Shown in pieces: positions 11,428-23,270 of a DNA stretch of 64,000 bases (position 1 is the stretch's first letter; each line of letters starts with the position of its first letter). The translations under genes were made by a program, and so were the position numbers. The notes below the pieces were generated by a model. It saw only the letters and a program-made list of their open reading frames with translations. It was not told the DNA's origin and ran no database searches. The DNA comes from Gonocerus acuteangulatus. Taxonomy: Eukaryota > Arthropoda > Insecta > Hemiptera > Coreidae. The stretch spans positions 37,599,054-37,663,053 of the forward strand of contig OX328123.1 of NCBI GenBank assembly GCA_946811695.1, in the 5' to 3' direction.

Positions 11428-13903
11428 TTAGAAATAAAACTATGAGATAGATAATGTAAGGTAACAGCTGTTCTTTATCGTCCTAGCAACGCAGGCTCCC
11501 TGGGCTTGCCTTCTCTAACCAACTCAAACTTTAAACCCCCCTAAAAATGCTTAAAAATACGAATGTCAAAAAATCCTTTCTTAGCGAGCGCCTACGTTAT
11601 ATAGGGAGTGTCCATGCAAAATTTCAAAATTTTCTGTCGAGCGGTTTGGGCTGGGCGTTGATAGATGAGTGAGTGAGTGGTATTTGACAAATATATAGTA
11701 GACTAGCTGTTACCCGGTGTGCAATGCTACACCTACTTTATATTAAATATCTGTAGCCGGGGCGTGCCATGCTACACATGCTTCATATTAAATAGTTGTA
11801 ACCCAGCTTCTATGGTATGCCTACTTTATATTATATATTTTAAAAAATGATTGATTATATGATATTTGTCCAAATTATGAGAATATAAGATTATAAATTG
11901 AGAGCTCAGATGAAAAAATTATTTTCCAATGTTTTTAGAGAAAGTGGGGTGGAAAATAAATTAACCCTTATTTTAAAAAGTATACTATTTTTAAAAAGTA
12001 CCCTTATTTAAAAAAGTACCCTTATTTTAAAATGGTATTACAATTAAATGATTCCAAATCATTTAATTGCAATGCCGTTTTAAAGAAAATCCAAACCAAA
12101 CTCCCTGTGTTTAATTTTTTTAAATAAAAAAAAATGTGTGGTCCATAAATAAATAACAATAAAATTGAGGCATTTAATTAAGGTTATGATTAGTTATAAG
12201 TTGTAATAATTATAACTGAAACTATATTCTTTATTTTCATTGATTTTTTTTTTTTAAATATAATATTTTTTTATTTTAAGGGCTTCGCACCTAAAGCTAA
12301 AACCTCAACCTTGCGCAAATATAATATTAATATGTTATATTGTTTACCTGTTCATGTAATAATCTGTGACTGAGTTTTTTTTTATGAATGAAAAGGTAGT
12401 AAGTGGTGCAGGGTTTATGTTATTTTTGCCAAAAGGAAAGTTTTAACCTATTGTTTCAAATACACTTTCACATATTTTTTTTTTTTCATTTTTTTCCCTT
12501 TCTATTAAAGCTTCTGTTTCAAATTTTATGGTTCATGAGCTCTTCTATAAGGATAGTCATTCTGTCATAGGAAATAGGGGCATATAAGAAGAAAAACAAA
12601 TTTAAGATATTCTTCTTGCAGTTATGGACAACAATGAATTATAGATATTTGGGAATTTCAATAACGACATTGATTTGGCGAGCAACAATATTTTTACCAT
12701 AATTGCAACCGTATTTAAACATTTAGTTCAAGAGATGGTAACACACTTTTCAAGTGTTTTATGCACCTTGAAATTTTGCTATAGTGGGTCTCTAGGGTAG
12801 ATAAAAAGGTAATCAGGTAATCAGTAACAAACTATGGGCCAAAAATAGTGTTTTATTCAGAAGCCATAATTCTTTAATGTAAAATTAAGGCAATTCTATA
12901 ATGAATAATATATAAGGCAGACACTTTTAAGGGGGATAACATATATATAAAAAAAACAAAACCGAAGTGGGTTTTTTGTAATATTAAATGAAGTTTTTTC
13001 TACACACCGCTATTTGATCACCATAATTCAAAATAATTACAAAAAGGCAGACACTATTTCTGAGGTTTAGTAATCATTAAACATGAAAATAAATTTATCC
13101 GATTATAGACTGCAATACACTGCGTGTAACCGTAAGAGTGAGTGAGAGCACCAATCATAAGGACAGGACAGTTGTGGTAGTTCTAGAAATAAAGCAACTT
13201 GCCTTAACTATACATTAAAGATTGTGAATAAAATACTATTTTTGTGACATATTTTTTCCCCTATGGTACAGGAAACACATATATGCCTTACCTTCCCACG
13301 AATGCAATACAGCAAAATTCCAAGGTGCATAAAATACTTCATGAAATTTGCGTTACCAGCTCTCCGACTAAATGGTGACAGTCAGAGGATATAACTATCT
13401 CAGACAAAAGAAAGCATATGTCAGAATATAATAGATATTAAATTAATAAAAAATTGCATGGAAAATTTAATTACTTATTTATTTATTAAAACACCACAAT
13501 TCACATGACTTCCTCATCTTATAAAAATAATATTTTAATACATTAATTTATCTGCAAAAAAAAAAAAAAAATAGCATACAAAAGAAATATTAATAATAAT
13601 AATAAAATAATGTTTCAAAATGTGGTGAAAATTAATTAATTTATATACATTCATTTGTATGAATATAAACATTTATGTAATTTATTATGTACATCTATCT
13701 ATATGCAAATAAAAAAATAAGTTAATATAACAACTTGCATATGTATGTAAGAGGATTAATTTTAAGTTCATAAATTTAAGTCCCTTAAAAAATGACATTG
13801 TTTACAAAGGAGTTTTTAACAAAAAAAAAAAAAAATCTTTATGTTTTTGGAGTTCTTTATGTATAGAACAAAAAGCTCTATCTTTTTGGAGAGTCTTGGA
13901 ATT

Positions 13904-14089
13904 TTAAACTTCACTTAAAGCTACATTTTCTGCATATGTAGACTCTTCTGTATCATCTTTTTGCTTTCTCGATTTCCAGTATAATACATTACTAAATAAC
14001 CTAATAAGAAAACCAGTGGTGGATTTTCGTTGTAAATGATCATTTAAGAATATAGTCTCTACATCCATCTGTTCAACATTCAGACCCAT
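13904..14089 (-). pseudogene. Copia RT start fused to RNase H end (deletion junction)
   Basis: The 61-residue frame begins with the Copia RT segment QMDVETIFLND and, after about ten residues, continues as RKSTTGFLIRLF, the RNase H C-terminal motif (family form: RKSTTGY.F.. WKSKKQ). Several hundred residues that normally separate these parts are missing, so this is an internal deletion that happened to keep the frame. Not functional. Confidence 0.75.
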
Positions 14090-14138
14090 TTGATATCATT
14101 ATTTTGTATCAAACTATCTATTTCTCTATCCCTAGCTT

Positions 14139-14462
14139 TTACCGAAAAATCACAATCGAGTGATCTTTATCAGATTCACCCTCAGCCAATCCAATACAGC
14201 TTATGTTTTCTTTGATAACATCAAAATGCCTAGCGACAATGATTTTATTATTCAAAAGTACTTTATATCCCACTTCACTATAGCCGATTAAAATGCACAT
14301 ATTCACCATTTTATCCCATTTAGAAGTTATTATTTGTTCTGGTTTCGTAACAAAATCTTTACTACCATATAAATTAAAGTTAGAAACATCTGGTTTCTTT
14401 CTAAAAAATATTTCATAGGTTATTTTATTCTCAATGGTATTACCTAAAGAGCGATTTTTCAA
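14139..14462 (-). pseudogene. Copia integrase C-terminal fragment
   Basis: 107 open residues with the typical Copia order: NRS..T.YE..F.KKPDVS (after the integrase core), then a glycine/SKDF segment, GYSEVGYKV and NNKIIVARHFDVI. These match the post-integrase region of Ty1/Copia Pol proteins (..KPDVSHLRVFG.., ..FVGYS..GYRL..). It is flanked by frame-broken sequence on both sides. Inactive relic. Confidence 0.8.
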
Positions 14463-16097
14463 ATAAGTTGCAGCACAGACAATTTCTGGCCAACTTTTTT
14501 TCTAGAATAGCTTCTGCTAGTAAACAATGAGATATATTCATAATTGTTCTAGTAAATCACACCGTTTAGTTCATGAACATATATGGGGCAGGGATTAATT
14601 TTGATACCCTTTTTTTTTGGTAGTCATAAATCTTACTATTTAAATATTCCTTACCAATGTCACATCTCATAATACCAATTCTCTTATTTCCTAAGTTTTT
14701 AACCTCATTTACTTATTGAACAAAGGAATGAAAAACTTCTGTTTTAGGTTTAATAGTTTAAATCCTAGCAATCTTACTATAATCATCTATAAATGAAACA
14801 AAATATTTTTCACCTTTGAGTCTCCTATTGTTTTCCTTCCTATTGTTTTCAAAAGGGACACGATTCAGTTTACAATACAAGTTTTATAAATTTATAACAT
14901 GTCCAGATAAACTGATTCTTTACTGCCTTAAATGCACTTGAAGTTCTCCGCAAACTGTCACATTTCTTGATGTTTCATTTCAGTTGTTTGAATTTTATTT
15001 TTTTAACATAATCTGAAGTTTCTACATACAATTTGCAATGCTGTTGATTCCTATAGGTGTAAACTATCAAATTTCTGAATTATATATCACCAACTTTGGT
15101 CTCCTTTGCCTTTTCAATGACATTTACACACTTCATCAGTTTCAAAAACAAAGTCCACATACTACAACCCTCTCCATCAAATACCAGTACAAACATATTC
15201 ATTTACTTTATATTATAACCGTCATTGCAACCTTCCTTCTTTACTAAAGAGATAAAAAACTACCTCTCAACAAAAGTATTGAAATTATTAAACTTCTGAA
15301 TAGAAACATGAATACTTAATTATATGATATTAGTCCAAATTATGATTAGATAAACACAGAACATTTTTATGATTTTACTCCAAGTTCTGGTTAGAGCCCA
15401 GTGTTGCTCTAGGCAATCAAATTAAAATTGATTTGATATGATGAAAATTGATCTGATATTAAGAAAATTGATCTTAAAAATTGATCTTGTCCAAACTATG
15501 AGAATATAAATCTATTATTTAGATAAACAAACAAAGGTTAAAACTAAAAAGTTATTTTGCAAAAGAAAAACTTTTCGCAAAAAAGTTTTGTATTGCCCTT
15601 CTTCTTAGAAGAAGGGGTAACACTGGAACAAAAATGCCGATTTCTGACTATAATCTCTTCTGTATTTGACAGTTTCGAACTCGTAACTTCCAAACTGTGA
15701 ATCCTAGAAGATTTTGAGCTAGGCTACGAGATTTCCCGGATCAAGACGTATCTATGTGCGAAGTTTGGTCAATATCAGTCAAACGGTGTGGATTTGTATA
15801 AGGAACAAACAAACAGAAAAACAGACAGACACGTGATTTTTATATATATAGATATAAGTTTTAAAGGGAATATCTACCTACTAGATAAATTTCTGGTATC
15901 TTCCAGATAGGAGAGATGATGATTTGTTCAAATATTTTGTCATTAACAACTGAGTGCAACAGTAATATCTAAATTCGGAATGTGCCAAAAGGGAAGACTA
16001 AAGCAAACAAATTATCTACATTGAATCACAAGATATTTTGGACTCAATATTAACACACTAAATGAAGGCGACGAGGAACCCAAGTGAAACTATAAAT

Positions 16098-16099
16098 GT

Positions 16100-16157
<58 letters not shown>
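16098..16157. repeat. (TA)n microsatellite
   Basis: TA array immediately upstream of the R2-type LINE fragment. Confidence 0.95.
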
Positions 16158-16160
<3 letters not shown>

Positions 16161-16250
16161 GGTGTTGTACCTCTGACCATATTGTACCTTTGACCACCGA
16201 GGCTGTGGCGGCTTGTAGGAACATTTTATATATTTTGGTATGAAATTAAC

Positions 16251-17674
16251 GATTACCTTAGACCTATTAATGCATTGGCTTTTGCAGATGACTTGGTTGT
16301 AATTGCAAATGAACGAAACTGGTAAACATCTTTTAAATATGATAAGAAATTTGCATAACATGATTGGAATGAAGTTAAACGGGAAAGGCGTAGGAATTAA
16401 TATCGTAAATGGAGAAATGGTGGATGGATTGGTTAAAGTGCTTGATGGTACTGAGTGAAATTGTATCCCCAAAACTGAAAATTTGAAATATGTTGGTGTA
16501 AACTTTCAGGATGAGATAAAGCTTAACTCAAAAGACGTCATTGTCAGACTAATGAATAAAATAGACAAACTGACAAGCAAATATTTACTCAAGTCTGATC
16601 AGAAACTCACAATCAGTATATTTGGCCAACACACATTACACACATTTACCCTCTCCAATGTGCACCTCTTTAAGATCTCAATTCTGGCTTTCTAGAGGGT
16701 GGCGACAAACCGATACGAAGTTCAGTCAAGGAAATTCTATCTCTGCCAACTAATTGTCCCGTCGTATTCTCCCCGAAATAAACGAGGTTTAGGCCTAAGA
16801 GCCATATGGGAAGCATTTCTCCAGCATGCCAACATAGCCCATAAGTTACTCGAGATCAATAACGAAATCATCTCAAGGACTCGAAAACTCGAAGCAGAGA
16901 TCAGGGAATGTGGTGAAAAGCTAGGCCTTGATGATTTCAGAAATGTTCGGAACACGAGATTATCACTGAGAGATAAGAGTTTCGACAAGCGGGCTCCCTT
17001 CAAAAGGCAAAGGTGTAATCCTTTTCTGACAGTTCAAGAAAGGAAACTCCAGGATGTCCTCCAAATCAGGATTATCTAGTAGTGTGTAGTTCACGGCTAT
17101 CAAGCTGAATTGTAATTCGATCTCCGTACGAACTCTTCCTCTTTGGAGCTCAGGATTCAGTTGCAGAGCCTGCAACGAGCCCGAAACCCTTCCGCACATC
17201 CTGGGTGCCTGCCGGAACACTGAGTTGATGAGGATTAACAGGCACCATAGAATGCGTATCTTCATAACCGACATGTTTCGATCGAATGAGGGATTAGAGG
17301 TGTTTGAAGAGGTACACTGTTTCGCCGATGAAGGTTCAAATCGAAGAGCTGACATAGTGGTAATTAACCGGAAAACATCTTCAGGCACTATATTAGACCT
17401 AACAATTCCGTTTGAATTAGACCTAGGTCAACCAAAGGTAGTCAATATGGAGAAGAAACAAATTTATGAAGGTTGCATCCCATATTTTGAACAGAAATAT
17501 AAGGTTCACGAGTGGGAAGTAATAGGACTTATGTTTGGAGCTCGCGGCACCATCACGGAGTTTATCCAAGAAATTGCCACAAAATTCAAAATCAAACAAG
17601 AAGTCCTACTAGAAATCAGCAAAACAATCCTGAAGGACTCAATTCACATAGTGAATTACCAACTTTACGGATGA
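16251..17674 (+). pseudogene. R2/NeSL/CRE-type non-LTR retrotransposon, 3' part
   Basis: Fragments in at least three frames follow the order of a LINE with a restriction-like endonuclease. First comes the RT catalytic box (INALAFADDLVVIA, bases 16266-16310), then thumb-region text (KYVGVNFQDEIKLN at about 16490; open frame 16483-16695), then a segment with RNKRGLGLRAIWEAFLQHA (16699-17079), a zinc knuckle C-x2-C-x7-H-x4-C (from 17162), and the endonuclease with R-R-A-D-I-V-V and ILDLTIPFE (17225-17674). The ADIVV..LDLTIPFE pair fits the PD-(D/E)xK nuclease of R2-like elements. Stops after 16310 and 16456 and frame changes near 16695 and 17080 show it is dead; everything upstream of the RT box is missing (5' truncation). 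Confidence 0.85.
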
Positions 17675-17878
17675 TAAGACGGATGTGATGAACTACAAAT
17701 GATTTTAAGTTTAAATGTAAACTAAATAAATGTAGTAAATAAAATAAATAGACTGCCAAGGCGAGCCTATTCGATATAATCATTAAATGATAATAGTCTA
17801 AAATTACGCAGTTCCTATGAATCGGTATTATTCTTTACCTTTATGACTCTATAATTTCAATTTGTCTGAGATATAACA

Positions 17879-18148
17879 CATGGGCGTATATAGAAAATAA
17901 TTTCGGAGGGGGCTGGGAAAATTTCGGGGGGGGGCTGAGGCCATTTCCGGTGTATGAAATACTAACATTTTAGATCTTGGAAGAGTTTTAGCCAACTTAA
18001 ACGCTATTACACCCAAAATAGAATATGTTTTATGAGCTTATTTAATTTATTTTTAAGGGTTTTATGAACTTTTTACCGATCAAATCAAAATTTCGGGGGG
18101 GGGGGGGGGGGCTGCAGCCCCCTCAGCCCCCCCTTATATACGCCCATG
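17879..18148. mobile_element. hAT-type MITE with exact 8-bp target duplication
   Basis: Ends CATGGGCGTATATA and TATACGCCCATG. Exact ATATAACA duplication at 17871-17878 and 18149-18156. G-runs (about 17918-17936 and 18097-18110) and a GGGGCTGCAGCCCC palindrome near the right end are family features. It inserted just downstream of the R2-type LINE relic. Confidence 0.9.
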
Positions 18149-18460
18149 ATATAACATATAAACTGTTAACACCTGTAGATAGCCTGCCGTTGATGATTAA
18201 CTCCTGTGGGTTGCCCACATGGTTACGCCCATATCGCTCTATCGGAGAAACGCTCAAAAGCCACCTATAGATTAGTGCCCACATTTCCGGAATGAGTTCT
18301 ATAATAATTCATATATATATATTACACAACTGATAACTTCGGTGCAAATGATAATGAATTTTAAATCCTATTTACAACTGATACAAAGACAATATAAATT
18401 TTATACTAGACCATCTCAATTGCAGTTTCTTGGGAAAATGTGAAGATAGAGAAGTTAGAA
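18149..18460. other. Unassigned sequence
   Basis: AT-rich, nothing recognised. Confidence 0.4.
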
Positions 18461-19214
18461 TTGATGGGCTCAGTTCCCAAGGTGACTAACCCACAATTAT
18501 AACAAACTGAGAAAATTAAGGTTAAAGTTTACAAGACTTTGGAAAAAATTGGTGTTGGTGACAGTAACGATTTTAATTGGTATTTATTCATTAGATACGC
18601 AAAATTCTTAAGAATATACCACAATAATAAAAAGTTTATAGTTAGACATGATAATGAAAAACAAAAAGTATAGTCATGCTTGGCTTTTACATAAATAAAA
18701 AATAACGTACACTTAAACAATAGTGGTCACATATCCGGAGATTAATAATTAATGAAAAATTATTTTTCTTTAGATTTCTATGATTATGTATCAATAATTT
18801 AACAAAACAATGATTTCCACAATGATGAGGTGAGTTCTTTAGTATTTTGGACAGGAACAGTGCAATCTTAATGTTGCGGTTTTGTCCTCCACAAGCGTGC
18901 TTCATGAACATTCCTTGATGGTTCATAGACAGGATCTGCCACAGTGTCATCAGAAGCTTCAACCTTATCACTCATGTCTCTTACCATTAACAAAGCCATA
19001 CCTAGTGTGGGTTGGTCAAGTCTGCCTCTCACATGATTTAGCTTTGCAGTAAGTTCCAAAACAAACTAACAGATGTTAGTACCAATAACTGGGGTGTAAA
19101 GGCTGGTCATTTCTATCAATTATAAAACTTAAAGTTCTCAGGAAATCACGAAAAGTGAATAACTCAAATTTGTTAAAAATGTGGGTTAGTCACCTTTGGC
19201 ACTGATCCCTTCAA
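18461..19214. mobile_element. Longer relative of the palindromic MITE
   Basis: Left end TTGATGGGCTCAGTTCCCAA and right end GTGACTAACCCACA-type text in reverse (GGGTTAGTCACCTTTGGCAC..CCCTTCAA) are the termini of the 6.2-kb palindromic MITE. The 750-bp inside is unique. Minus-strand open frames 18868-19059 and 18687-18971 overlap and could be decayed transposase or captured sequence; I do not recognise a domain (residues such as LNHVRGRLDQPTLGMALL). Confidence 0.65.
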
Positions 19215-19599
19215 TTAATGTAGCTGATCTGAGGCCTTGTCAGGCACCCAAGTATTATCTCGTAATTTCGATTAGTCTGTGAATGATTTGTGTTACGGCT
19301 AAGAAAAAAAATTAATTGTGCTAAATGAGCAGTTAAATCATCAAGTATATACACAAAACCCGCTTGTTCTTAAAATAGTGAGATTTCGCTGGATTTAGAA
19401 GCAGAATAAATATATTTAGGTACAATTTACTTGTATTAGCTGTTATTAAATGTCTTTAAGCACTATTCGATGGAATGTAGCTATTATGGTGGCACTCAGG
19501 AATGAATTTTTAAAGCATTTCATTCAATCTTTATCTATCCTACCTACTAGAACTGCGTCATCTAATCACGTTTCCGTATTTCCATTAGTAAAGGAATAG
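19215..19599. other. Unassigned AT-rich sequence
   Basis: Nothing recognised. Confidence 0.4.
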
Positions 19600-19805
19600 A
19601 AGTATTCATTGATGGGTTTTGATCTATCGAGAAAAATATAAAATGAAATCTCAAAGAGAAGTAAAATTTAAGGCGCCTCAACAGGAAACTCATAGTAACT
19701 TAAGCCGGAATTACTATATCCTATTTCTCAACGTCGCTCACGGAAACACTATAACCAATACGTTTCTCATTTCCATGATTTGTTTTACTGAAATACTTTA
19801 AAGTT
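19600..19805 (-). mobile_element. Family 1 HINE-like fragment
   Basis: Minus-strand sequence matches the right part of the copy at 56.89-57.06 kb (shared words include ACAGGAAACT and TAAGGCGC on the + strand here). The open frame at 19619-19801 is not supported as a protein. Confidence 0.4.
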
Positions 19806-19847
19806 AAATGAAATTAAAAACAAAAAAAAAAAAAAAAAAAAAGGAAG

Positions 19848-19960
19848 TTTTTAGCGCGGTTCCTCTCTCCCTCCATAGGGAGGAACCCCGCGAGTGTCGA
19901 GTAGAAAATGTTTCGGTTCAGATTCCAATAATAACGAAAATATTGGTGGTTCAAATTTGT

Positions 19961-20035
<75 letters not shown>
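19848..20035 (+). mobile_element. Family 1 HINE-like element, 5' end only
   Basis: Starts TTTTAGCGCGGTTCC with the terminal hairpin arm (..CCCTCCATAGGGAGG), continues through the ..ATTGGTGGTTCAAATTTGT.. block and stops at the end of the (TA)n tract (19968-20034), where unrelated sequence begins. Truncation exactly at the microsatellite suggests breakage there. Confidence 0.6.
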
Positions 20036-20039
<4 letters not shown>

Positions 20040-20064
20040 CAGAAATTACAGAGAACCCGAGAGC

Positions 20065-20160
20065 TTTATCAGAGAACAAAATTGAAAAAAAAAAATTTCA
20101 CAGTGGGATAGAATTTAATGTAAGAACGAACCTCAACGAGATCACCGGACAGAAGGACCC
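20065..20160 (+). repeat. 96-bp direct repeat flanking a family 2 element, left copy
   Basis: About 96 bases (from TTTATCAGAGAACAAAATTG to ACCGGACAGAAGGACCC) that recur at 23604-23699 with two or three differences, directly outside both ends of the element between them. Other family 2 copies lack it, so it is not part of the element. Confidence 0.85.
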
Positions 20161-20284
20161 TTTTAGCACTTTCCTCCGAAGGAAAGTAGCTATTGAGGTT
20201 GGACTCATGACGGAATTTTTGAAAAGTTTCTTCAAATCTTTATCGATCCTACCTAGTAGATACCGAAAATGACCCCCGTTAAAA

Positions 20285-20294
20285 TTTATATATA

Positions 20295-20340
<46 letters not shown>
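20285..20340. repeat. (TA)n tract, left part
   Basis: TA array bordering the foldback element; continues on the other side at 22060-22116. Confidence 0.9.
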
Positions 20341-20343
<3 letters not shown>

Positions 20344-22056
20344 GGTGTCCCGTAAATGTCTAGTCATATTGAGAGGGGTGATAGAGGACCCTTCGGGGAA
20401 CAAAAAATGTTCTATGACGATTTCCCGAATTCTCGCCCATAAGGGAGAAAACGTCGTTTCATTGTTTTATCGAGACAAACGTGGTTTTTAGAAACATAAT
20501 CGTTGTAGCTCCGTCCCAGGTGGTACTACTAGAAAGGGAGTGAAACCAATCGAAAGCTGAGTAAATTTACTATAAGACTAGTTGGGAGTAAACGTAAAAA
20601 TGAATGAATGTAAGTATGTATATCTTACAAAAAGAAGGCAATTCTAAATTTCCTGACATTTTATTGATATTTCTTTCCAGCGTTACTCCTCAATGGGCAG
20701 GATCTGAGATTTCCGGGTTTCAGAAAAACTTTCTCATTTAACCAGCTTTCCATTCATGTATCACAATCCTGTGTTATTGAAGTATTTGAACGGTTTAAGT
20801 ACAAAAGTTTAAAAAAAAACATGGATCTGTGAAAAGAAAATTATATTTTTTTCTTCAATTTATTCAAAAAGCTGAAGGGAAATATTTATTTTTATAAATG
20901 TTTACATAAATATTAAGTAAATATTTACTTAAAACAATAAAAAAAAATTACTCCCACGAATATAAAAAAAATTCCTAAAACAGTAAATAAATAAAATACA
21001 CATTTATTTTGAATTTGTTAATTCAGGTAACTAATACTGCGTCCAGGAGGCGGCCATTAAGGAACCCCAACCATACATTAACCTCAAAAATTATTATTTT
21101 TACCTAGATCACACATTTGAACACATTTTTACAGGTCCTTATATTTAGAAAACAAATGCTTTGCCTTAAATTAATACTGATGGCTACGCTTGTGAAACTC
21201 ACTGGGATTCTGAGCCCATGCGTTTTTGTTGTGGTAATTAAAAATTCTATCCCTCATAAATAATATGTACATAGTCCTGTAAAAATGTGTTCAAATGTGT
21301 GATCTAGGTAAAAATAATAATTTTTGAGGTTAATGTATGGTTGGGGTTCCTTAATGGCCGCCTCCTGGGCCCAGTATTAGTTACCTGAATTAATAAATTC
21401 AAAATAAATGTATTTACTGTTTTAAGATTTTTTTTTATATCCGTGGAAGTATTTTTTTTTATTCTTTTAAGTAAATATTTACTTAATATTTATGTAAAAA
21501 TTTATAAAAAAAATATTTCCCTTCAGCTTTTTGAATAAATTGAAGAAAAAAATATAATTTTCTTTTCACAGATCCATGTTTTTTTTTAAAACTTTTGTTC
21601 TTAAATCGTTCAAATACTCCAATAACACAGGGTTGTGATACATGAATGGAAAGCTGGTTAAATGAGGAAGTTTTTCTAAAACCCGGAAATCTCAGATCCT
21701 GCCCATTGAGGAGTAACGCTGGAAAGAAATATCAATAAAATGTCAGGAAATTTAGAATTGCCTTCTTTTGGTAAGATATACATACTTACATTCATTCATT
21801 TTTATGTTTACTCCCAACTAGTCTTATAGTAAATTTACTCAGCTTTCGATTGGTTTCACACCCTTTTTAGTAGTACCATCTGGGACGGAGCTACAACGAT
21901 TCTTCTTCTAAAAAGTACGTTTGTCTCGAAAAAACAATAAAACGACGTTTTCTCCCTTATGGGCGAGAATTCGGGAAATCGTCATAGAACATTTTTTGTT
22001 CCCCTAAGGGTCCTCTATCACCCCTCACAATATGACTAGACATTTACGGGACACCC

Positions 22057-22058
<2 letters not shown>
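20341..22058. mobile_element. Foldback element inserted in a (TA)n tract
   Basis: Arms of about 790 bp (20341-21139 and 21272-22058) are reverse complements with few differences; the unpaired centre is about 130 bp. Ends CAGGGTGTCCCGTAAATGTC / GACATTTACGGGACACCCTG. TA repeats abut both ends, consistent with a TA-targeting (Tc1/mariner-like) MITE or foldback, but with no transposase inside the superfamily is unproven. Confidence 0.85.

Positions 22059-22059
<1 letters not shown>

Positions 22060-22116
<57 letters not shown>
22060..22116. repeat. (TA)n tract, right part
   Basis: TA array followed by TGTGTGTCTGTTAACACGAT, the family 2 core start. Confidence 0.9.
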
Positions 22117-22123
<7 letters not shown>

Positions 22124-22249
22124 CTGTTAACACGATAGCGGCCAGAGTTTTTGTTTTTTCGTCACGAAACTTGGTATATAGCATTCAATTAGCAAACGAT
22201 TGAACGAGTTCGTTAACCACCAAAATCGGTCCACCGGAAGGGGGGGTTT

Positions 22250-23270
22250 ACCCCGAACCCAAAACACTTATTTGACTATGTCAGCCGTAATATTTGTTAT
22301 ATTTCAACGAAACTTGGTATTCGTAGTGGTAATATAGAGAAAAAAGTGAGATATAAAAATGAACTAAATTGGTTCATTAGAAGGGGGGGTTTACTCCGGT
22401 CCCACAATACCAATTCGCCACTACCAGCCGTGATTTTTGGTATATTTCGACGAAACTCGGTATTCGTAGTGCTAATCCACAGGTAAATATGTGTTGTAAA
22501 AATAAACGAAATCGGTTCATTAGGAGGGGGGGTTTACTCCAGACCCACAATACCAATTCGCCACTACCAGCCGTGATTTTTGGTATATTTCGACGAAACT
22601 CGGTATTCGTAGTGCTAATCCACAGGTAAATATGTGTTGTAAAAATAAACGAAATCGGTTCATTAGGAGGGGGGGGGTTTACTCCAGACCCGCAATACCA
22701 ATTCGCCACTACCAGCCGTGATTTTTGGTATATTTCGACGAAACTCGGTATTCGTAGTGGTAATCTACAGGTAAATATGTGTTGTAAAAATAAACTAAAT
22801 CGGTTCATTAGGAGGGGGGTTTACTCCAGACCCACAATACCAATTCGCCACTACCAGCCGTGATTTTTGGTATATTTCGACGAAACTTGGTATTCGTAGT
22901 GGTAATCTACAGGTAAATATGTGTTGTAAAAATAAACTAAATCGGTTCATTAGGAGGGGGGGTTTACTTCAGACCCACAATACCAATTCGCCACTACCAG
23001 CCGTGATTTTTGGTATATTTCGACGAAACTCGGTATTCGTAGTGGTGATCTACAGGTAAATATGTGTTGTAAAAATAAACTAAATCGGTTCATTAGAAGG
23101 GGGGGTTTACTCCGGACCCAAATTCCTAATATACTCATACCGGTCGTAATTTCTGCTGTATTGTAACGAAACGCGGTATACGTCGTGGGTAACTCATGAG
23201 AAAGAAGTGTTGTAAAAATGAGCTGAATCGGTCAATCGGAAAGCGGGGGTTTATAATTTGTAATATATTT
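22250..23270 (+). repeat. 143-bp tandem array, about 7 units
   Basis: Anchor words (TGATTTTTGGTATATTTCGA and variants) start at 22288, 22431, 22574, 22719, 22861, 23004 and 23147, giving spacings of 142-145. The inner four or five units are nearly identical; the outer two are diverged, as expected of unequal exchange homogenising the middle. Each has a G-run (GAGGGGGGG). Open minus-strand frames over it simply repeat one peptide and are not genes. Confidence 0.95.

Larger units (their letters stand above)
13702..15230 (-). mobile_element. Decayed Ty1/Copia retrotransposon fragment
   Basis: This is the segment of copy 2 absent from copy 1, so its borders are set by comparison of the arms. Minus-strand coding relics appear in Copia order: integrase core (about 14830-14463, with text like KYFVSFIDDYSK and several stops), integrase C-terminal region (14462-14139), a scrap of reverse transcriptase (QMDVETIFLN) and the end of RNase H (RKSTTGFLIRLF..YWKSRKQ). 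Most of the reverse transcriptase is deleted, with the RT scrap joined directly to RNase H. No LTRs recognised. Confidence 0.8.
11703..15852 (-). mobile_element. Non-autonomous Helitron-like element, copy 2, with Copia insertion
   Basis: On the minus strand it starts TC at 15852 (flank A) and ends CTAG at 11703 (flank T), the same ends as copy 1. It matches copy 1 over nearly its whole length but is longer: a Copia relic occupies 13702-15230, and 12835-13270 carries extra sequence with one segment present in both orientations (12835-12900 and 13146-13240), suggesting an internal deletion in copy 1 or a duplication here. Confidence 0.8.

Noticed and set aside
22377..23138. Minus-strand repeated-peptide frames over the 143-bp array
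   Set aside because: Tandem DNA units of ~143 bp read through by chance; frames shift where a unit is 142, 144 or 145 bp.
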